Made by a program: the position numbers and the translations under genes
Assembly (NCBI RefSeq): GCF_014207965.1
Contig: NZ_JACHLM010000001.1
Location: 434,001 to 498,000, forward strand
Source of the DNA: Brevundimonas bullata
GTDB lineage: Bacteria > Pseudomonadota > Alphaproteobacteria > Caulobacterales > Caulobacteraceae
Direction: 5' to 3'
DNA length: 64,000 nucleotides
The notes under the pieces: generated by a model
What the model saw: only the letters and a program-made list of their open reading frames with translations
Told to the model about the DNA's origin: nothing
The model's database searches: none
In this document: piece after piece, positions 38,164 to 46,964 of the stretch
How the letters are laid out: every line of letters starts with the position of its first letter
Numbering within the stretch: position 1 is the stretch's first letter

Positions 38164-40443
38164 TCAGCCGCCGGTCGGGCCGGTCGAGAAGTCGAACTGC
38201 GGCTCGGGCTTGCGCGGCCCGCCGCCGAACGACCAGGTCAGGCCCAGGTAGAAGGCGCGCAGGTTGATGTCCTGATCGACCCGCTCGCGGAACAGGGGCG
38301 TGTCATAGGTGGTGGCCCCGCCGAAGGAGTTGAGGATGTCGCGCGCGGTGAACTGCAGCGACAGGGTCTCGTTGAGCTTGCGGCGATAGCCCAGGTTGAC
38401 CATTCCGCCGCTCTCGCGCGTGCCTTGCGCCAGCAACTGGTCGCCCTGCCAGAAGCCCATGACCTGGACGAAGTCCTTGGGCGTGGCCTGCCAGTTGAGG
38501 CTGAGGCGGCCCGTCACCAGGTCGCCCTCGCGGTCCCGCGCGCCCGGGATGCCGGCGGCGTCGAGTTCCTGGCGGAAGACGTTGATGCCGGCGTTGTAGC
38601 GCAGGGTCGGGTGCAGACGGCCGCTGGCGGTCAGCTCGACGCCCAGATCGCGCCGGGCGCCGAGGTTCTCGGGCCGGGTCAGCAGGACCCCGCCGCCGAC
38701 GTCGGTCGCCACGTCGGTGAAGGCCTTGGTCGTGTCGCGGTAATAGGCGGTGGCCTGATAGAAGCTCTGGCCGCGCCGCATCTGCCACATGGCCTCGAAG
38801 CTGTCCGTCTCCTGCGGCTCCAGGTTCGGATTGCCCGAGCGCAGGTTCAGCGGGTCGCTGTAGGAGACGAACGGGTTCAACTGGGTCGGCTGCGGCCGCT
38901 GGATGCGGCGCGAATAGCTGGCGCGCAGGGTCTGGGCATCCGTCAGCTTGTACTGGACGTGGCCGGTCGGATAGGCGCGGAAATAGTCCTGAGAGGCGCG
39001 CACGGCGTTGGTGACGTCCTCGATCTCGACCTCGGCCTGTTCCAGACGCAGGCCGAACTGGGCCGACAGCTTCTCGCCGAAAGGGCGCTCATAGGTGGCG
39101 TAGAGGGCGTGGACCGTCTGTTCGGCCTCGAAGCGGTTGCTCAGGCTCGGCACGGGGGCCAGGGCGGCCTCCGACGGGCCGCGCCGAAGGACATTGTCCT
39201 GATCCGGACGGCTGAGGCTCAGCTCATAGCCGGCGCGCAGCTTGGAGTCGTCGTTCATCGGGCGCGTGTAGGCGCTGGTGAAGCCGATCGTTTCCTGGGC
39301 GCTTAGCCCTCTCTGCTGCTCATACAGCGTCGGCGCGACGGGGACCGAGAAGACGTTGGCGTTCAGCGACGTGTTCTCATGGTCGTTGCGGTCATAGCGC
39401 AGCTCGTTGGACCATTCATGACCCGAGGTGTCGAACTGATGCAGGACGCGGGCGGTGGCGCCCCAGCCGTCCATGCTGAAGCCGCCCACGCCGTCGCGCG
39501 TGTAGGCGCGGGTCAGGGCCCCCGCCGCATCGCGCGTTTCAAACAGCCCCCAGGCCTCGGAGTCGGCCTCGAAGCGGTTGGCGCGCAGCTCGCCGGTCAG
39601 CATCGTCTTGTCTGTCAGGCGATACTCGGCGGCGAACCGGGCGAAAACGCCCTTCTGGACCGTGTCGTTATTCTGGACCGTGGTGGTCGTGGAGGTGACG
39701 CCGCCGCTGACCGGGTCGAGCTGTTCGCGCAGCCGGTCGAAAGCGAAGGTCTGATCATCGTAGCGATAGTTGAGGTCGCCGGTCAGGGTCAGCTTGCCGC
39801 GCTGGCGCGAGCCGCTGGCCCCGAGGTTCCAGCGCCCGTTGTCGCCGACATTGACCCGCACGGAGCCGGTGGCGGTCGTCGTCGCGGGCGCGCCGGGCGC
39901 TCCGGCGACGGCCAGAGGCGTCGGCTTGGTGATCAGGTTGATGACCCCGCCCGAGCCCTCGGGGCTGTAGGCGGCCGAGGGGTTGGTCATCACCTCGATC
40001 CGCGCATAGCGGCTGCCGGGCAGCTGCAGGATGGCGTCGGCGCGGTTCGGCCCGGACAGGATGGCCGAGGGGCGGCCGTCCACCAGAATGGTGACATTGC
40101 CGTCGCCGCGAAGGGAGACATTGCCCTGGGGGTCGACGTCGACCGACGGCACGTTGCGCAGGGCTTCGGCCAGGGTGCCGTTCGCGGCCTGAAGGTCGTC
40201 GGCCAGGCTGTAGCTGATGGAGTCGATCGAGGTCCGCACGTCGTTGGCGCGGGCGGTGACGACGACGTCGCCCACGGCGGCCGGCTGATCCTTGTCTTCA
40301 GGCTCCTGCGGGCTCGGCGTGGCCGGGGGCGTCTGGGCCTGCTGGGTTCCGGCCGCGGGGGGCGGCGTCTGGGCGGCCAGGACGGCGCCCGCCGGCAAGG
40401 CCAGAACAACGCCCAGCAGCGGAGCAAGTTTGAGTTTCGACAT
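38164..40443 (-). CDS. TonB-dependent outer membrane receptor
   Basis: A 759-residue outer-membrane protein with a signal peptide (LAPLLGVVLALPAGAVLAAQ), a Pro/Gln-rich stretch, then a plug domain (VGDVVVTARANDVRTSID, NVPSVDVDPQGNVSLRGDGN, GGVINLITKP) and a long beta-barrel. Barrel signatures such as YSRRIQRPQPTQLNPFVSY and SGNPNLEPQETDSFE place it in the CirA/outer-membrane beta-barrel group related to peptide or siderophore receptors. A TonB box is not obvious. The ligand is unknown. It is divergent from the BCCT transporter gene, 150 bases apart. Confidence 0.9.
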   Translation of the reverse strand: MSKLKLAPLLGVVLALPAGAVLAAQTPPPAAGTQQAQTPPATPSPQEPEDKDQPAAVGDVVVTARANDVRTSIDSISYSLADDLQAANGTLAEALRNVPSVDVDPQGNVSLRGDGNVTILVDGRPSAILSGPNRADAILQLPGSRYARIEVMTNPSAAYSPEGSGGVINLITKPTPLAVAGAPGAPATTTATGSVRVNVGDNGRWNLGASGSRQRGKLTLTGDLNYRYDDQTFAFDRLREQLDPVSGGVTSTTTTVQNNDTVQKGVFARFAAEYRLTDKTMLTGELRANRFEADSEAWGLFETRDAAGALTRAYTRDGVGGFSMDGWGATARVLHQFDTSGHEWSNELRYDRNDHENTSLNANVFSVPVAPTLYEQQRGLSAQETIGFTSAYTRPMNDDSKLRAGYELSLSRPDQDNVLRRGPSEAALAPVPSLSNRFEAEQTVHALYATYERPFGEKLSAQFGLRLEQAEVEIEDVTNAVRASQDYFRAYPTGHVQYKLTDAQTLRASYSRRIQRPQPTQLNPFVSYSDPLNLRSGNPNLEPQETDSFEAMWQMRRGQSFYQATAYYRDTTKAFTDVATDVGGGVLLTRPENLGARRDLGVELTASGRLHPTLRYNAGINVFRQELDAAGIPGARDREGDLVTGRLSLNWQATPKDFVQVMGFWQGDQLLAQGTRESGGMVNLGYRRKLNETLSLQFTARDILNSFGGATTYDTPLFRERVDQDINLRAFYLGLTWSFGGGPRKPEPQFDFSTGPTGG

Positions 40444-40593
40444 GGTCGCGTCCCTGCGGACGTCCCCTCGACGCCCCCTCGAACAGAGCGACTATCAGCC
40501 GGACCTCGCCGACCACAGTTACATCTTCTTCATGCCGATGGCCGCTCTGTGACGCGGCATGGAACCCCAAGCGTCGCTGTGCGCTAGGGACCC

Positions 40594-42504
40594 ATGCTGA
40601 CGACCAAGATGAACCCCCGTGTCTTCTGGGGGGCCAGCGCCATCGCGGGCGCCCTGCTTCTCCTCGCCCTGATCGCGCCCTCGACGTCCGACCTGATTTT
40701 CGGCGCGGCCCAGGCCTGGGTTATCGACACCTTCGGCTGGTTCTATGTGGCCGTAGTCGCGGGCTTTCTGCTATTCGTCACCGTTCTGGCCGTGGGGCCG
40801 ACCGGGCGGCTGAAGCTGGGGCCGGACGACGCCGAGCCGGACTTCCCCTATGTCTCCTGGCTGGCCATGCTGTTCGCCGCGGGCATGGGCATCGGCCTGA
40901 TGTACTTCGCCGTGGCCGAGCCGGTGCAGCACTACATCGCCCCGCCCGAGGCCGCGCCCGGTACGATCGACGCCGCGCGAGAGGCCATGGTCATCACCTA
41001 TACCCACTGGGGCGTCCACGCCTGGGCCATCTATGCCGTGGTGGGGCTGAGCCTGGCCTATTTCGCCCACCGCAAGGGCCTGCCGCTGACCATGCGGTCG
41101 GGACTCTATCCGCTGCTGGGCAAGCGCATCAACGGGCCGATCGGGGACGCCGTCGACATCTTCGCCATCTGCGGCACCCTGTTCGGCATCGCCACCTCCC
41201 TGGGGCTGGGCGTGGCCCAGATCACCTCGGGGCTGAACTATGTGGCGGGCGTGCCCAATACGGTGACAGTGCAGGTCGGGCTGATCGTCGTGGTCATGGG
41301 GGCGGCGACGATCTCGGTCCTGACCGGGGTGGACAAGGGGGTGCGGCGGCTGTCCGAGCTGAACCTGATCCTGGCCGTCTGCCTGATGCTGTTCGTGCTG
41401 GCGGTGGGGCCGACCCTGTTCCTGCTGCGGGCCTATGTGCAGAATTTCGGCCTCTATCTGGATCACTTCTTCGTCCGCACCTTCACCCTCTACGCCTATG
41501 AGCCGCGGGCCTGGATGGCGGACTGGACCCTGTTCTACTGGGCCTGGTGGATCGCCTGGTCGCCGTTCGTGGGCATGTTCATCGCCCGGATCTCGCGCGG
41601 GCGGACGGTGCGGGAGTTCGTCATCGGCGTGCTGCTGGTCCCGACCGCCTTCACCTTCCTGTGGATGACGGTCTTCGGCAACTCGGCCATGGGCCTGGAC
41701 CTCGGCATAGCGGGCGGCGCGATTTCGGACGCGGTGCAGGCCGACCTGTCGACGGCCCTGTTCCACTTCCTGGAGTACCTGCCGGGCACGGCCATCACCT
41801 CGACCCTGGCGGTGGCCCTGGTCGCGGTCTTCTTCGTCACCTCGGCCGATTCCGGCTCGCTGGTCATCGACACCCTGGCCTCGGGCGGCGCCGAGGAGAC
41901 GCCGCGCTGGCAGAGGATCTACTGGTGCGGGCTTCTGGGACTGACGGCGGCCCTGCTGCTGCTGGCAGGGGGTCTGGGCGCGCTGCAGGCCGCGACCCTG
42001 GTGGCGGCCCTGCCGTTCGCCGTCATCATGATCCTGCTGGCCTTCGGACTGGCGCGGCAGATGGACGCCGACCTCAAGGGCGAGGCGATCGAGACCGAGG
42101 CTCCGCCGATCCGAGAACGGCTGAAGCGCATCTTCGCCCCCGCCAGCCGCAAGGACATCGCCCGCCAGATCGAGCGTCAGGGCGCCCCCGCCCTGGTCGA
42201 GGTGCGCGACGCCCTGGTCGAGGGCGGGCTGGAGAACAGCCGGGTCGAGATGGACGAGACCGGCGTCTGGCTGGTGGTCGAGCACGCCAATGGGCGCGAC
42301 TTCCTCTATCGCATCGGCGCCCGGTCGCGGCCTCTGCCGGCCCTGACCGCGCTGGAGGCGCCGGAGGGGCGGCGGGCGCTCGAATGGCGGATGACGGCCC
42401 AGACCGGGGACGGCACGCGCGCCAGGGACGTCACCGGCTTTACGCGGGCGCAGATCGTGGCCGACGTGTTGGAGCATCTGCAACGGTGGCGGCTGGCGGC
42501 CTGA
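40594..42504 (+). CDS. BCCT family betaine/carnitine/choline transporter
   Basis: A 636-residue secondary transporter with twelve predicted membrane segments. BCCT hallmarks are MGIGLMYFAVAEPVQHY (Gly-rich helix 1 region) and the signature WTLFYWAWWIAWSPFVGMFI followed by ARISRGRTVREF. A cytoplasmic C-terminal region of about 130 residues (QMDADLKGEAIETEAPP onward) resembles the regulatory tails of BetT-type proteins. The substrate, choline or glycine betaine, is not certain. It may serve osmoprotection. Confidence 0.92.
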   Translation: MLTTKMNPRVFWGASAIAGALLLLALIAPSTSDLIFGAAQAWVIDTFGWFYVAVVAGFLLFVTVLAVGPTGRLKLGPDDAEPDFPYVSWLAMLFAAGMGIGLMYFAVAEPVQHYIAPPEAAPGTIDAAREAMVITYTHWGVHAWAIYAVVGLSLAYFAHRKGLPLTMRSGLYPLLGKRINGPIGDAVDIFAICGTLFGIATSLGLGVAQITSGLNYVAGVPNTVTVQVGLIVVVMGAATISVLTGVDKGVRRLSELNLILAVCLMLFVLAVGPTLFLLRAYVQNFGLYLDHFFVRTFTLYAYEPRAWMADWTLFYWAWWIAWSPFVGMFIARISRGRTVREFVIGVLLVPTAFTFLWMTVFGNSAMGLDLGIAGGAISDAVQADLSTALFHFLEYLPGTAITSTLAVALVAVFFVTSADSGSLVIDTLASGGAEETPRWQRIYWCGLLGLTAALLLLAGGLGALQAATLVAALPFAVIMILLAFGLARQMDADLKGEAIETEAPPIRERLKRIFAPASRKDIARQIERQGAPALVEVRDALVEGGLENSRVEMDETGVWLVVEHANGRDFLYRIGARSRPLPALTALEAPEGRRALEWRMTAQTGDGTRARDVTGFTRAQIVADVLEHLQRWRLAA

Positions 42505-42512
42505 AGTCGGCT

Positions 42513-42597
42513 GTCATCCCGGAAGCGGCGCAGCCGCTATCCGGGACCGCAGGAAACGCGGCGTCTTGAGCGGTCCCGGCTCTTCGGCCGGGATGAC
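42513..42597. repeat. Paired REP-like inverted repeat, CATCC/GGGACC family (copy 4)
   Basis: The left arm GTCATCCCGG (42513-42522) is followed by the stem AGCGGC-GCA-GCCGCT and CCGGGACCG. The right arm begins CGGTCCCGG and ends CCGGGATGAC at 42597. The layout matches copies 1-3 and 5, with a very short spacer. It lies between the BCCT and serine hydrolase genes on the same strand. Confidence 0.75.
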
Positions 42598-42667
42598 GAG
42601 CAGGGTGAGGTCTTGGCCGCAGAGGCGGGGGGCGGTAGCGTCGCCGCTCATGTCGGGAGCTTCGCCT

Positions 42668-44320
42668 ATGTCCATCCGCCTGTCGCGCCGTGCGGCCCTG
42701 TTTTCCTCCGCCGTCGCCGCCTCGAGCGCCGCCCTGCCCGGTCTGGCCCTGGCTCAGGTCCGCGCCGACACGCGCACCGACGAGGAGATCGCCGCCGCCG
42801 CCGACGCCTGGGTGCAGCGCTGCATGGCGGCCTGGCCGGAACAGCCCGCCGTGTCCCTGGCCCTGGTGCGCGACGGCAAGACGGTCCTGGCCAAGGGTTA
42901 CGGCGTGCGCCGTCAGGGCAAGGCCGAACCCGCCGACGAACACACCCTGTTCGCCATCGCCTCCAACTCCAAGAACGTCACCGCCGCCTGCCTGGCAATC
43001 CTGGTCGACGAGGGCAAGGTCAAGTGGGACGAGCCGATCAGGACCTACCTGCCCGGCTTCACCCTGTCGGACCCGATGGTGGGCGAGCGCATCACCGTGC
43101 GCGATACGCTGAGCCACCGCGCCGGTTTCGGCCTGGGCGCCGGCGACCTGCTATTCTGGCCCAACAGCGACCGGACGCGCGCCGAGGTCCTGGCCCAGGC
43201 CGCCTTCGTGCCCATCGAGGACGGCTTCCGCGAGGACTACCACTACTGCAACCTGATGTTCGTGGTGGCGGGCGCGGTGATCGAGAAGATGTCCGGCCTG
43301 TCGTGGGAGGACTTCGTCCAGACTCGCATCTTCGACAAGGTCGGCATGAGCGAGAGCGTGCCCCTGGCCCGTCTGGCCGACCCGAAGAAGAGCGCCCTGC
43401 CTCACGGCCGCGTCGGCCCGCCCCTGCGCTACCAGGGCGCGATGACCCAGATCGCCGACTCCATCGTCGAAGTGTGGAACTGGGATTCGGCGGCGGCGGC
43501 GGGCGGCATCTGCACCAGCGCCCACGACTGGGCCAAGTGGATCGCCGTGCGCCTGAACGACGGCAGGCTGGCCGACGGAACCCGGCTGTTCTCCGAAGCC
43601 GCCGCGCGCGAGATGGTCAAGCCCAACATCATCGTCTCGTCGTCCAACGGGCCGACGGCGGAGTTGCCCAACCGGGCCGTGGCCTCGACCTACGCCATGG
43701 GCTTGCAGGTGCAGGACTATCGCGGCGAGCGGCTGGCCACCCACGGCGGCGGATCGCCCGGCGGCATCTCGGCCACGGTGCTGATCCCCGGCCGCAAGAT
43801 CGGCTTCTCGGTCTTCACCAACGCCGAGGAGAGCTTCCTCTTACGCGCCCTGCGCTCAGGCCTGTCGGACATCGCCATGAACCAGGTCGACGTCGACTGG
43901 ATCGCCGATTCCAAGAAGCGCGAGGCCGAAGGGACCGAGAAATCGCTGAAGGCCGCCGTCGAGATCGACGCCAAACAGGCGGCGGGCGCGGCGCCGTCCA
44001 TGCCGCTGGACGCCTATGTCGGAACCTGGCGCGATCCCTGGTACGGCGACATCGTCATTGAACAGAAGACCGAGGGGCGCGGCCGCAACCGCAAGACCGG
44101 CCTGTGGCTGCGCTTCACCCACACCCCGGCGCTACAGGGCTGGCTGGAGCCCTACGACGGCGAGACCTTCCGCACCCGCTTCCCCGACAAGCGCGAAGAG
44201 GACGCCTTCATCACCTTCAACATCGCCACGGCCAAGCCCGCGACCGCCACGGTCAAGGGCGTCTCGCCCGACATCGACTTCTCTTACGACTATCAGGACC
44301 TGCGGCTAACGCGGGTCTGA
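42668..44320 (+). CDS. Secreted serine hydrolase of the beta-lactamase/CubicO class
   Basis: A 550-residue exported enzyme. A twin-arginine-like start (SIRLSRRAALFSSAVAASSA) leads to a class C beta-lactamase-related domain. The catalytic SxxK is in IASNSKNVTAACLA (about residues 97-110), the YxN motif is DYHYCNLMFVVAG, and the late HGG triad is ATHGGGSPGG. A C-terminal lipocalin-like DUF3471-type segment (LDAYVGTWRDPWYGDIVIEQ) follows. GGGAG lies before the ATG. Family members act on D-amino acid peptides or esters, and the substrate here is unknown. Confidence 0.88.
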   Translation: MSIRLSRRAALFSSAVAASSAALPGLALAQVRADTRTDEEIAAAADAWVQRCMAAWPEQPAVSLALVRDGKTVLAKGYGVRRQGKAEPADEHTLFAIASNSKNVTAACLAILVDEGKVKWDEPIRTYLPGFTLSDPMVGERITVRDTLSHRAGFGLGAGDLLFWPNSDRTRAEVLAQAAFVPIEDGFREDYHYCNLMFVVAGAVIEKMSGLSWEDFVQTRIFDKVGMSESVPLARLADPKKSALPHGRVGPPLRYQGAMTQIADSIVEVWNWDSAAAAGGICTSAHDWAKWIAVRLNDGRLADGTRLFSEAAAREMVKPNIIVSSSNGPTAELPNRAVASTYAMGLQVQDYRGERLATHGGGSPGGISATVLIPGRKIGFSVFTNAEESFLLRALRSGLSDIAMNQVDVDWIADSKKREAEGTEKSLKAAVEIDAKQAAGAAPSMPLDAYVGTWRDPWYGDIVIEQKTEGRGRNRKTGLWLRFTHTPALQGWLEPYDGETFRTRFPDKREEDAFITFNIATAKPATATVKGVSPDIDFSYDYQDLRLTRV

Positions 44321-44327
44321 GGCCAGC

Positions 44328-44358
44328 AAAAAGGGGTGGTCCCGACGGACCGCCCCTT
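44328..44358 (-). terminator. Bidirectional terminator between the serine hydrolase and small membrane protein genes
   Basis: AAGGGGTGGTCC (44331-44342) pairs with GGACCGCCCCTT (44347-44358) around the loop CGAC, with one wobble. On the minus strand it ends in TTTTTG, giving a strong stop for the gene at 44378. On the plus strand it ends CTTCTTC, weaker but usable. Confidence 0.82.
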
Positions 44359-44377
44359 CTTCATTTCGCCAAAGGGA

Positions 44378-44782
44378 TCAGCGCGCTGCGGGGCGCTGGC
44401 CGGCTTCCAGGATGGGCATCCCCGCCTCGGTGGGGATGTAGATGGTCTGGCGACCTTCCTTGCCGGCGGTCTCCTGCAGCATGTTGATGTAGGACCAGCG
44501 CAGATAGGCCTCGGGGCCGCCGAGGGCCTCGGCCATGATGCGGTTGGCCTCATTGGCGCCCTTGGCGCGCTCAATCTCGGCGGCGGCAGTCAGCTTGGCC
44601 GAGTCCAGCGCGGCCTGAGCCTCCAGCACGCGGATGCGGCGGTTCTGCACCGCCTCCTCATAGGCCGCCTTGCCCGCCATCTGCTTGGAATAGACGTTGT
44701 AGGTGGGGAAGCCGATCAGGAAGATCGCCGCCAGCACGCCGATCGCGATGACCGAACCGATAGTGAAACCCACGCCGCGCAT
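44378..44782 (-). CDS. Small membrane protein resembling the tail of SPFH/prohibitin proteins
   Basis: A 134-residue protein. One N-terminal helix (GFTIGSVIAIGVLAAIFLIG) is followed by a charged helical segment rich in Ala, Glu and Arg (RRIRVLEAQAALDSAKLTAA, then EIERAKGANEANRI). A conserved-looking end contains YLRWSYINMLQETAG and TIYIPTEAGMPILEAG. The helical part and end recall the C-terminal half of prohibitin-type SPFH proteins, without the SPFH domain itself. The function is unknown. A good terminator follows. Confidence 0.65.
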   Translation of the reverse strand: MRGVGFTIGSVIAIGVLAAIFLIGFPTYNVYSKQMAGKAAYEEAVQNRRIRVLEAQAALDSAKLTAAAEIERAKGANEANRIMAEALGGPEAYLRWSYINMLQETAGKEGRQTIYIPTEAGMPILEAGQRPAAR

Positions 44783-44915
44783 CCGCGCCTCCCCTTGAAT
44801 CTGAACGGCGATCAGGGTGGACGCCGGGAGAGGCGTGGGTCAAGCGCGGTTCAGCGACATCACGCCACAGGCGTATCCGATTTACGGCAGCGCTTGACCG
44901 GCCTAGTCAGTCGCG

Positions 44916-46217
44916 ATGACCAGCGAACGCCGTTCTTCAATGACATCCTTGCGCGTGATGCTGATCGGCGACGCGCGCATGGCCTTCCCTGTCGCCAAGG
45001 CCCTGAATCAGGCCGGCCACCGGGTCTTCGCCGGGGTGTCGACGTCCAGCAACTATCTGGAATGGTCGCGCCATGTGAGCGGCGCCTTCCGCCATTCGCC
45101 GCTGGAGCCGGGGACGGACGAAGCCCTGCCGGTCATCCTGAACTGGCTGGACCGCCACCCGGTCGACGTCATCCAGCCCGTCAGCGAGGCGGGGTCGCGC
45201 TTCATCACCCGTCACCGGGCGGCGTTCGAGGCGCGGGCGCGGCTGATCATGCCCGAAGCCGAGACGGTCGAGACCTGCATGAACAAGACGGCGATGTTCG
45301 CGCTGTGCGAGACCCTGGGCGTCGCCCTGGCGCCCCATCGGCGGGTGCAGGACATGGCCGGGCTGCAGGCCGCGGCGGCGACCATCGGCTACCCCCTGAT
45401 CGTCAAGCCCGCCGTGGTCGACGCCGAGCTGTTCGGGCGCAAGGCCCTGATCATCGCCGACGCGGCGCAGCTGGCCGACGCCATGCCGCACTGGCCGGAC
45501 ATCCACCCCGAGCTGATCGTGCAGAAGTACGTCGCCGGCCCGCGCCACAGCGTCATCTTCAGCGCCGATCGCGGACGGCTTCTGGGCGCCGTCGAGATCA
45601 AGGCCGCGCGCACCCATGAGTACGACGGCACCGGCTACACCACCTATGGCGTGACGGTCGACCCGACCCCCCTGGTGCGCGAAGGGGTGGAGAAGCTGGT
45701 CGCGCACCTGGCCTATTCCTCGACCGGCTGCGCCCAGTTCATCGTCTGCCCGACGACGGGCGAGGTGACCTTCATGGAGATCAATCCGCGCGTCAGCCTG
45801 GGGCGGATTTCGGAATGCGCGGGCCTGCCGCACAGCGTCTGGGGACTGAAGCTGGCCACAGGCCAGCCGGTCGCCGCGCCCGCCGATCCCTGGGCTGTCT
45901 ATCGGCGCGGGGTGCGCTACGTCTGGACCAAGGGCGACCTGACCCTGCTGATCAATCAGGTGAAACGCGCTCAGGTCGCGCCGGGCGCTGCCCTGCGGCG
46001 GCTGACGCAGATCGGGATCGATGCGCTGCAATGCGCCCACGCCATCTTTGATCCGCTGGATCCGCTGCCGGCCCTGGGAACCTATAGCAACATCCTGATC
46101 AAGCGGTGGCGTCGCCACCCGGAGTATCAGCCGGGCTGGGTTCCGGTCAGCGGCGCGCCGACGCCGGGACCAGTTCGATCAGATCCAGATTGGACTCGTT
46201 CGCCGGCCAGGGGATGA
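44916..46217 (+). CDS. ATP-grasp domain protein of unknown substrate
   Basis: A 433-residue protein with the carbamoyl-phosphate-synthase-like ATP-grasp fold. A Rossmann-like N-terminus (LRVMLIGDARMAFPVAKALNQ) is followed by NKTAMFALCETLGVALAP, IGYPLIVKPAVVDAE (ATP-binding Lys) and the metal-binding end TFMEINPRVSLG (Glu, Asn, Arg). Such enzymes join a carboxylate to an amine. The substrate is not indicated by neighbours. The final 71 bases overlap the convergent DUF4893 gene, so the C-terminal tail (PTPGPVRSDPDWTRSPARG) is read antisense to that gene. An ATG at 44940 is another possible start. Confidence 0.8.
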   Translation: MTSERRSSMTSLRVMLIGDARMAFPVAKALNQAGHRVFAGVSTSSNYLEWSRHVSGAFRHSPLEPGTDEALPVILNWLDRHPVDVIQPVSEAGSRFITRHRAAFEARARLIMPEAETVETCMNKTAMFALCETLGVALAPHRRVQDMAGLQAAAATIGYPLIVKPAVVDAELFGRKALIIADAAQLADAMPHWPDIHPELIVQKYVAGPRHSVIFSADRGRLLGAVEIKAARTHEYDGTGYTTYGVTVDPTPLVREGVEKLVAHLAYSSTGCAQFIVCPTTGEVTFMEINPRVSLGRISECAGLPHSVWGLKLATGQPVAAPADPWAVYRRGVRYVWTKGDLTLLINQVKRAQVAPGAALRRLTQIGIDALQCAHAIFDPLDPLPALGTYSNILIKRWRRHPEYQPGWVPVSGAPTPGPVRSDPDWTRSPARG

Positions 46218-46860
46218 CCATGCGCCAGCGGCGTTCGCCGATGCGTTCGACCACGGCGACCATGTCGCGCTCTGGCCGCAGACCATAGGAGCGGGCGGCG
46301 GGTTCAGAGGCCAGGGCCATGGAGCCGAGGAAGACCATCTGACGGTCGTTCTCGGGGAAGAGCAGGCCGCTGGGCCGCTGCGACCCGGTCAGCTTGCTGA
46401 ACTTCAGGCCCGCCGGGGTCTGTTCGATGCGGCAGGCGAACCAGCCGTAAACCACATAGCCTAGCCCGCCCTCGCCGCCCTGAGAGCCCAGCTTGACGGT
46501 GCGGCAACGGTAGTTCCCGACCGGCGGCGTCACCGAGGGTCGCGCGGCGTCCGGGTCGATCAGGTCGCCCAGGCTGTTGAGGTCGCCCGACCCGAGCTGA
46601 CGCTTCGCCTGTTGCAGCGCCAGGGTCCAGGCGGCGTCGCGACGCTGATAGCGGTCGCGGTCGGCGGCGGTGATGACGCCGCGCCAGTCGCTCAAAACCA
46701 CGCCGTTCGGGGCGTTCGGGGCTGGCGGCGGAGGCGGTGGAGGCGGTGGAGGCGGCGTGGTCGCACAGGCCGCCAGCATGCTTGATAAAAGCGCGCCTGG
46801 GATCAGGGCGCGGGAGACCTTCGCCTTGAAACGCAAAATGCCGGCCGACGATCGTGACAT
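46147..46860 (-). CDS. DUF4893 lipoprotein
   Basis: A 237-residue predicted lipoprotein with lipobox Cys at residue 32 (SSMLAAC), then a run of eleven prolines and a DUF4893-like domain. Recognisable parts are ITAADRDRYQRRDAAWTLAL, GNYRCRTVKLGSQ, YGWFACRIEQTPAGLKF and RWRMVIPWPANESNLDLIEL. The function is unknown. The proline tract is encoded by GGC/GGA-type repeats near 46729-46755 and could be slippage-prone. Its 3' end overlaps the ATP-grasp gene by 71 bases on the opposite strand. Confidence 0.82.
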   Translation of the reverse strand: MSRSSAGILRFKAKVSRALIPGALLSSMLAACATTPPPPPPPPPPPAPNAPNGVVLSDWRGVITAADRDRYQRRDAAWTLALQQAKRQLGSGDLNSLGDLIDPDAARPSVTPPVGNYRCRTVKLGSQGGEGGLGYVVYGWFACRIEQTPAGLKFSKLTGSQRPSGLLFPENDRQMVFLGSMALASEPAARSYGLRPERDMVAVVERIGERRWRMVIPWPANESNLDLIELVPASARR

Positions 46861-46964
46861 GGGCTCTCCCTAGCACAGGGTCGCAAAGCCCCTCCCCGCC
46901 TAGGAAGCCCTCTCGACGCCTCGCGTCAAGCCCGAGGCGAAGGCTCGCCGTTACGCCAGGCGCG

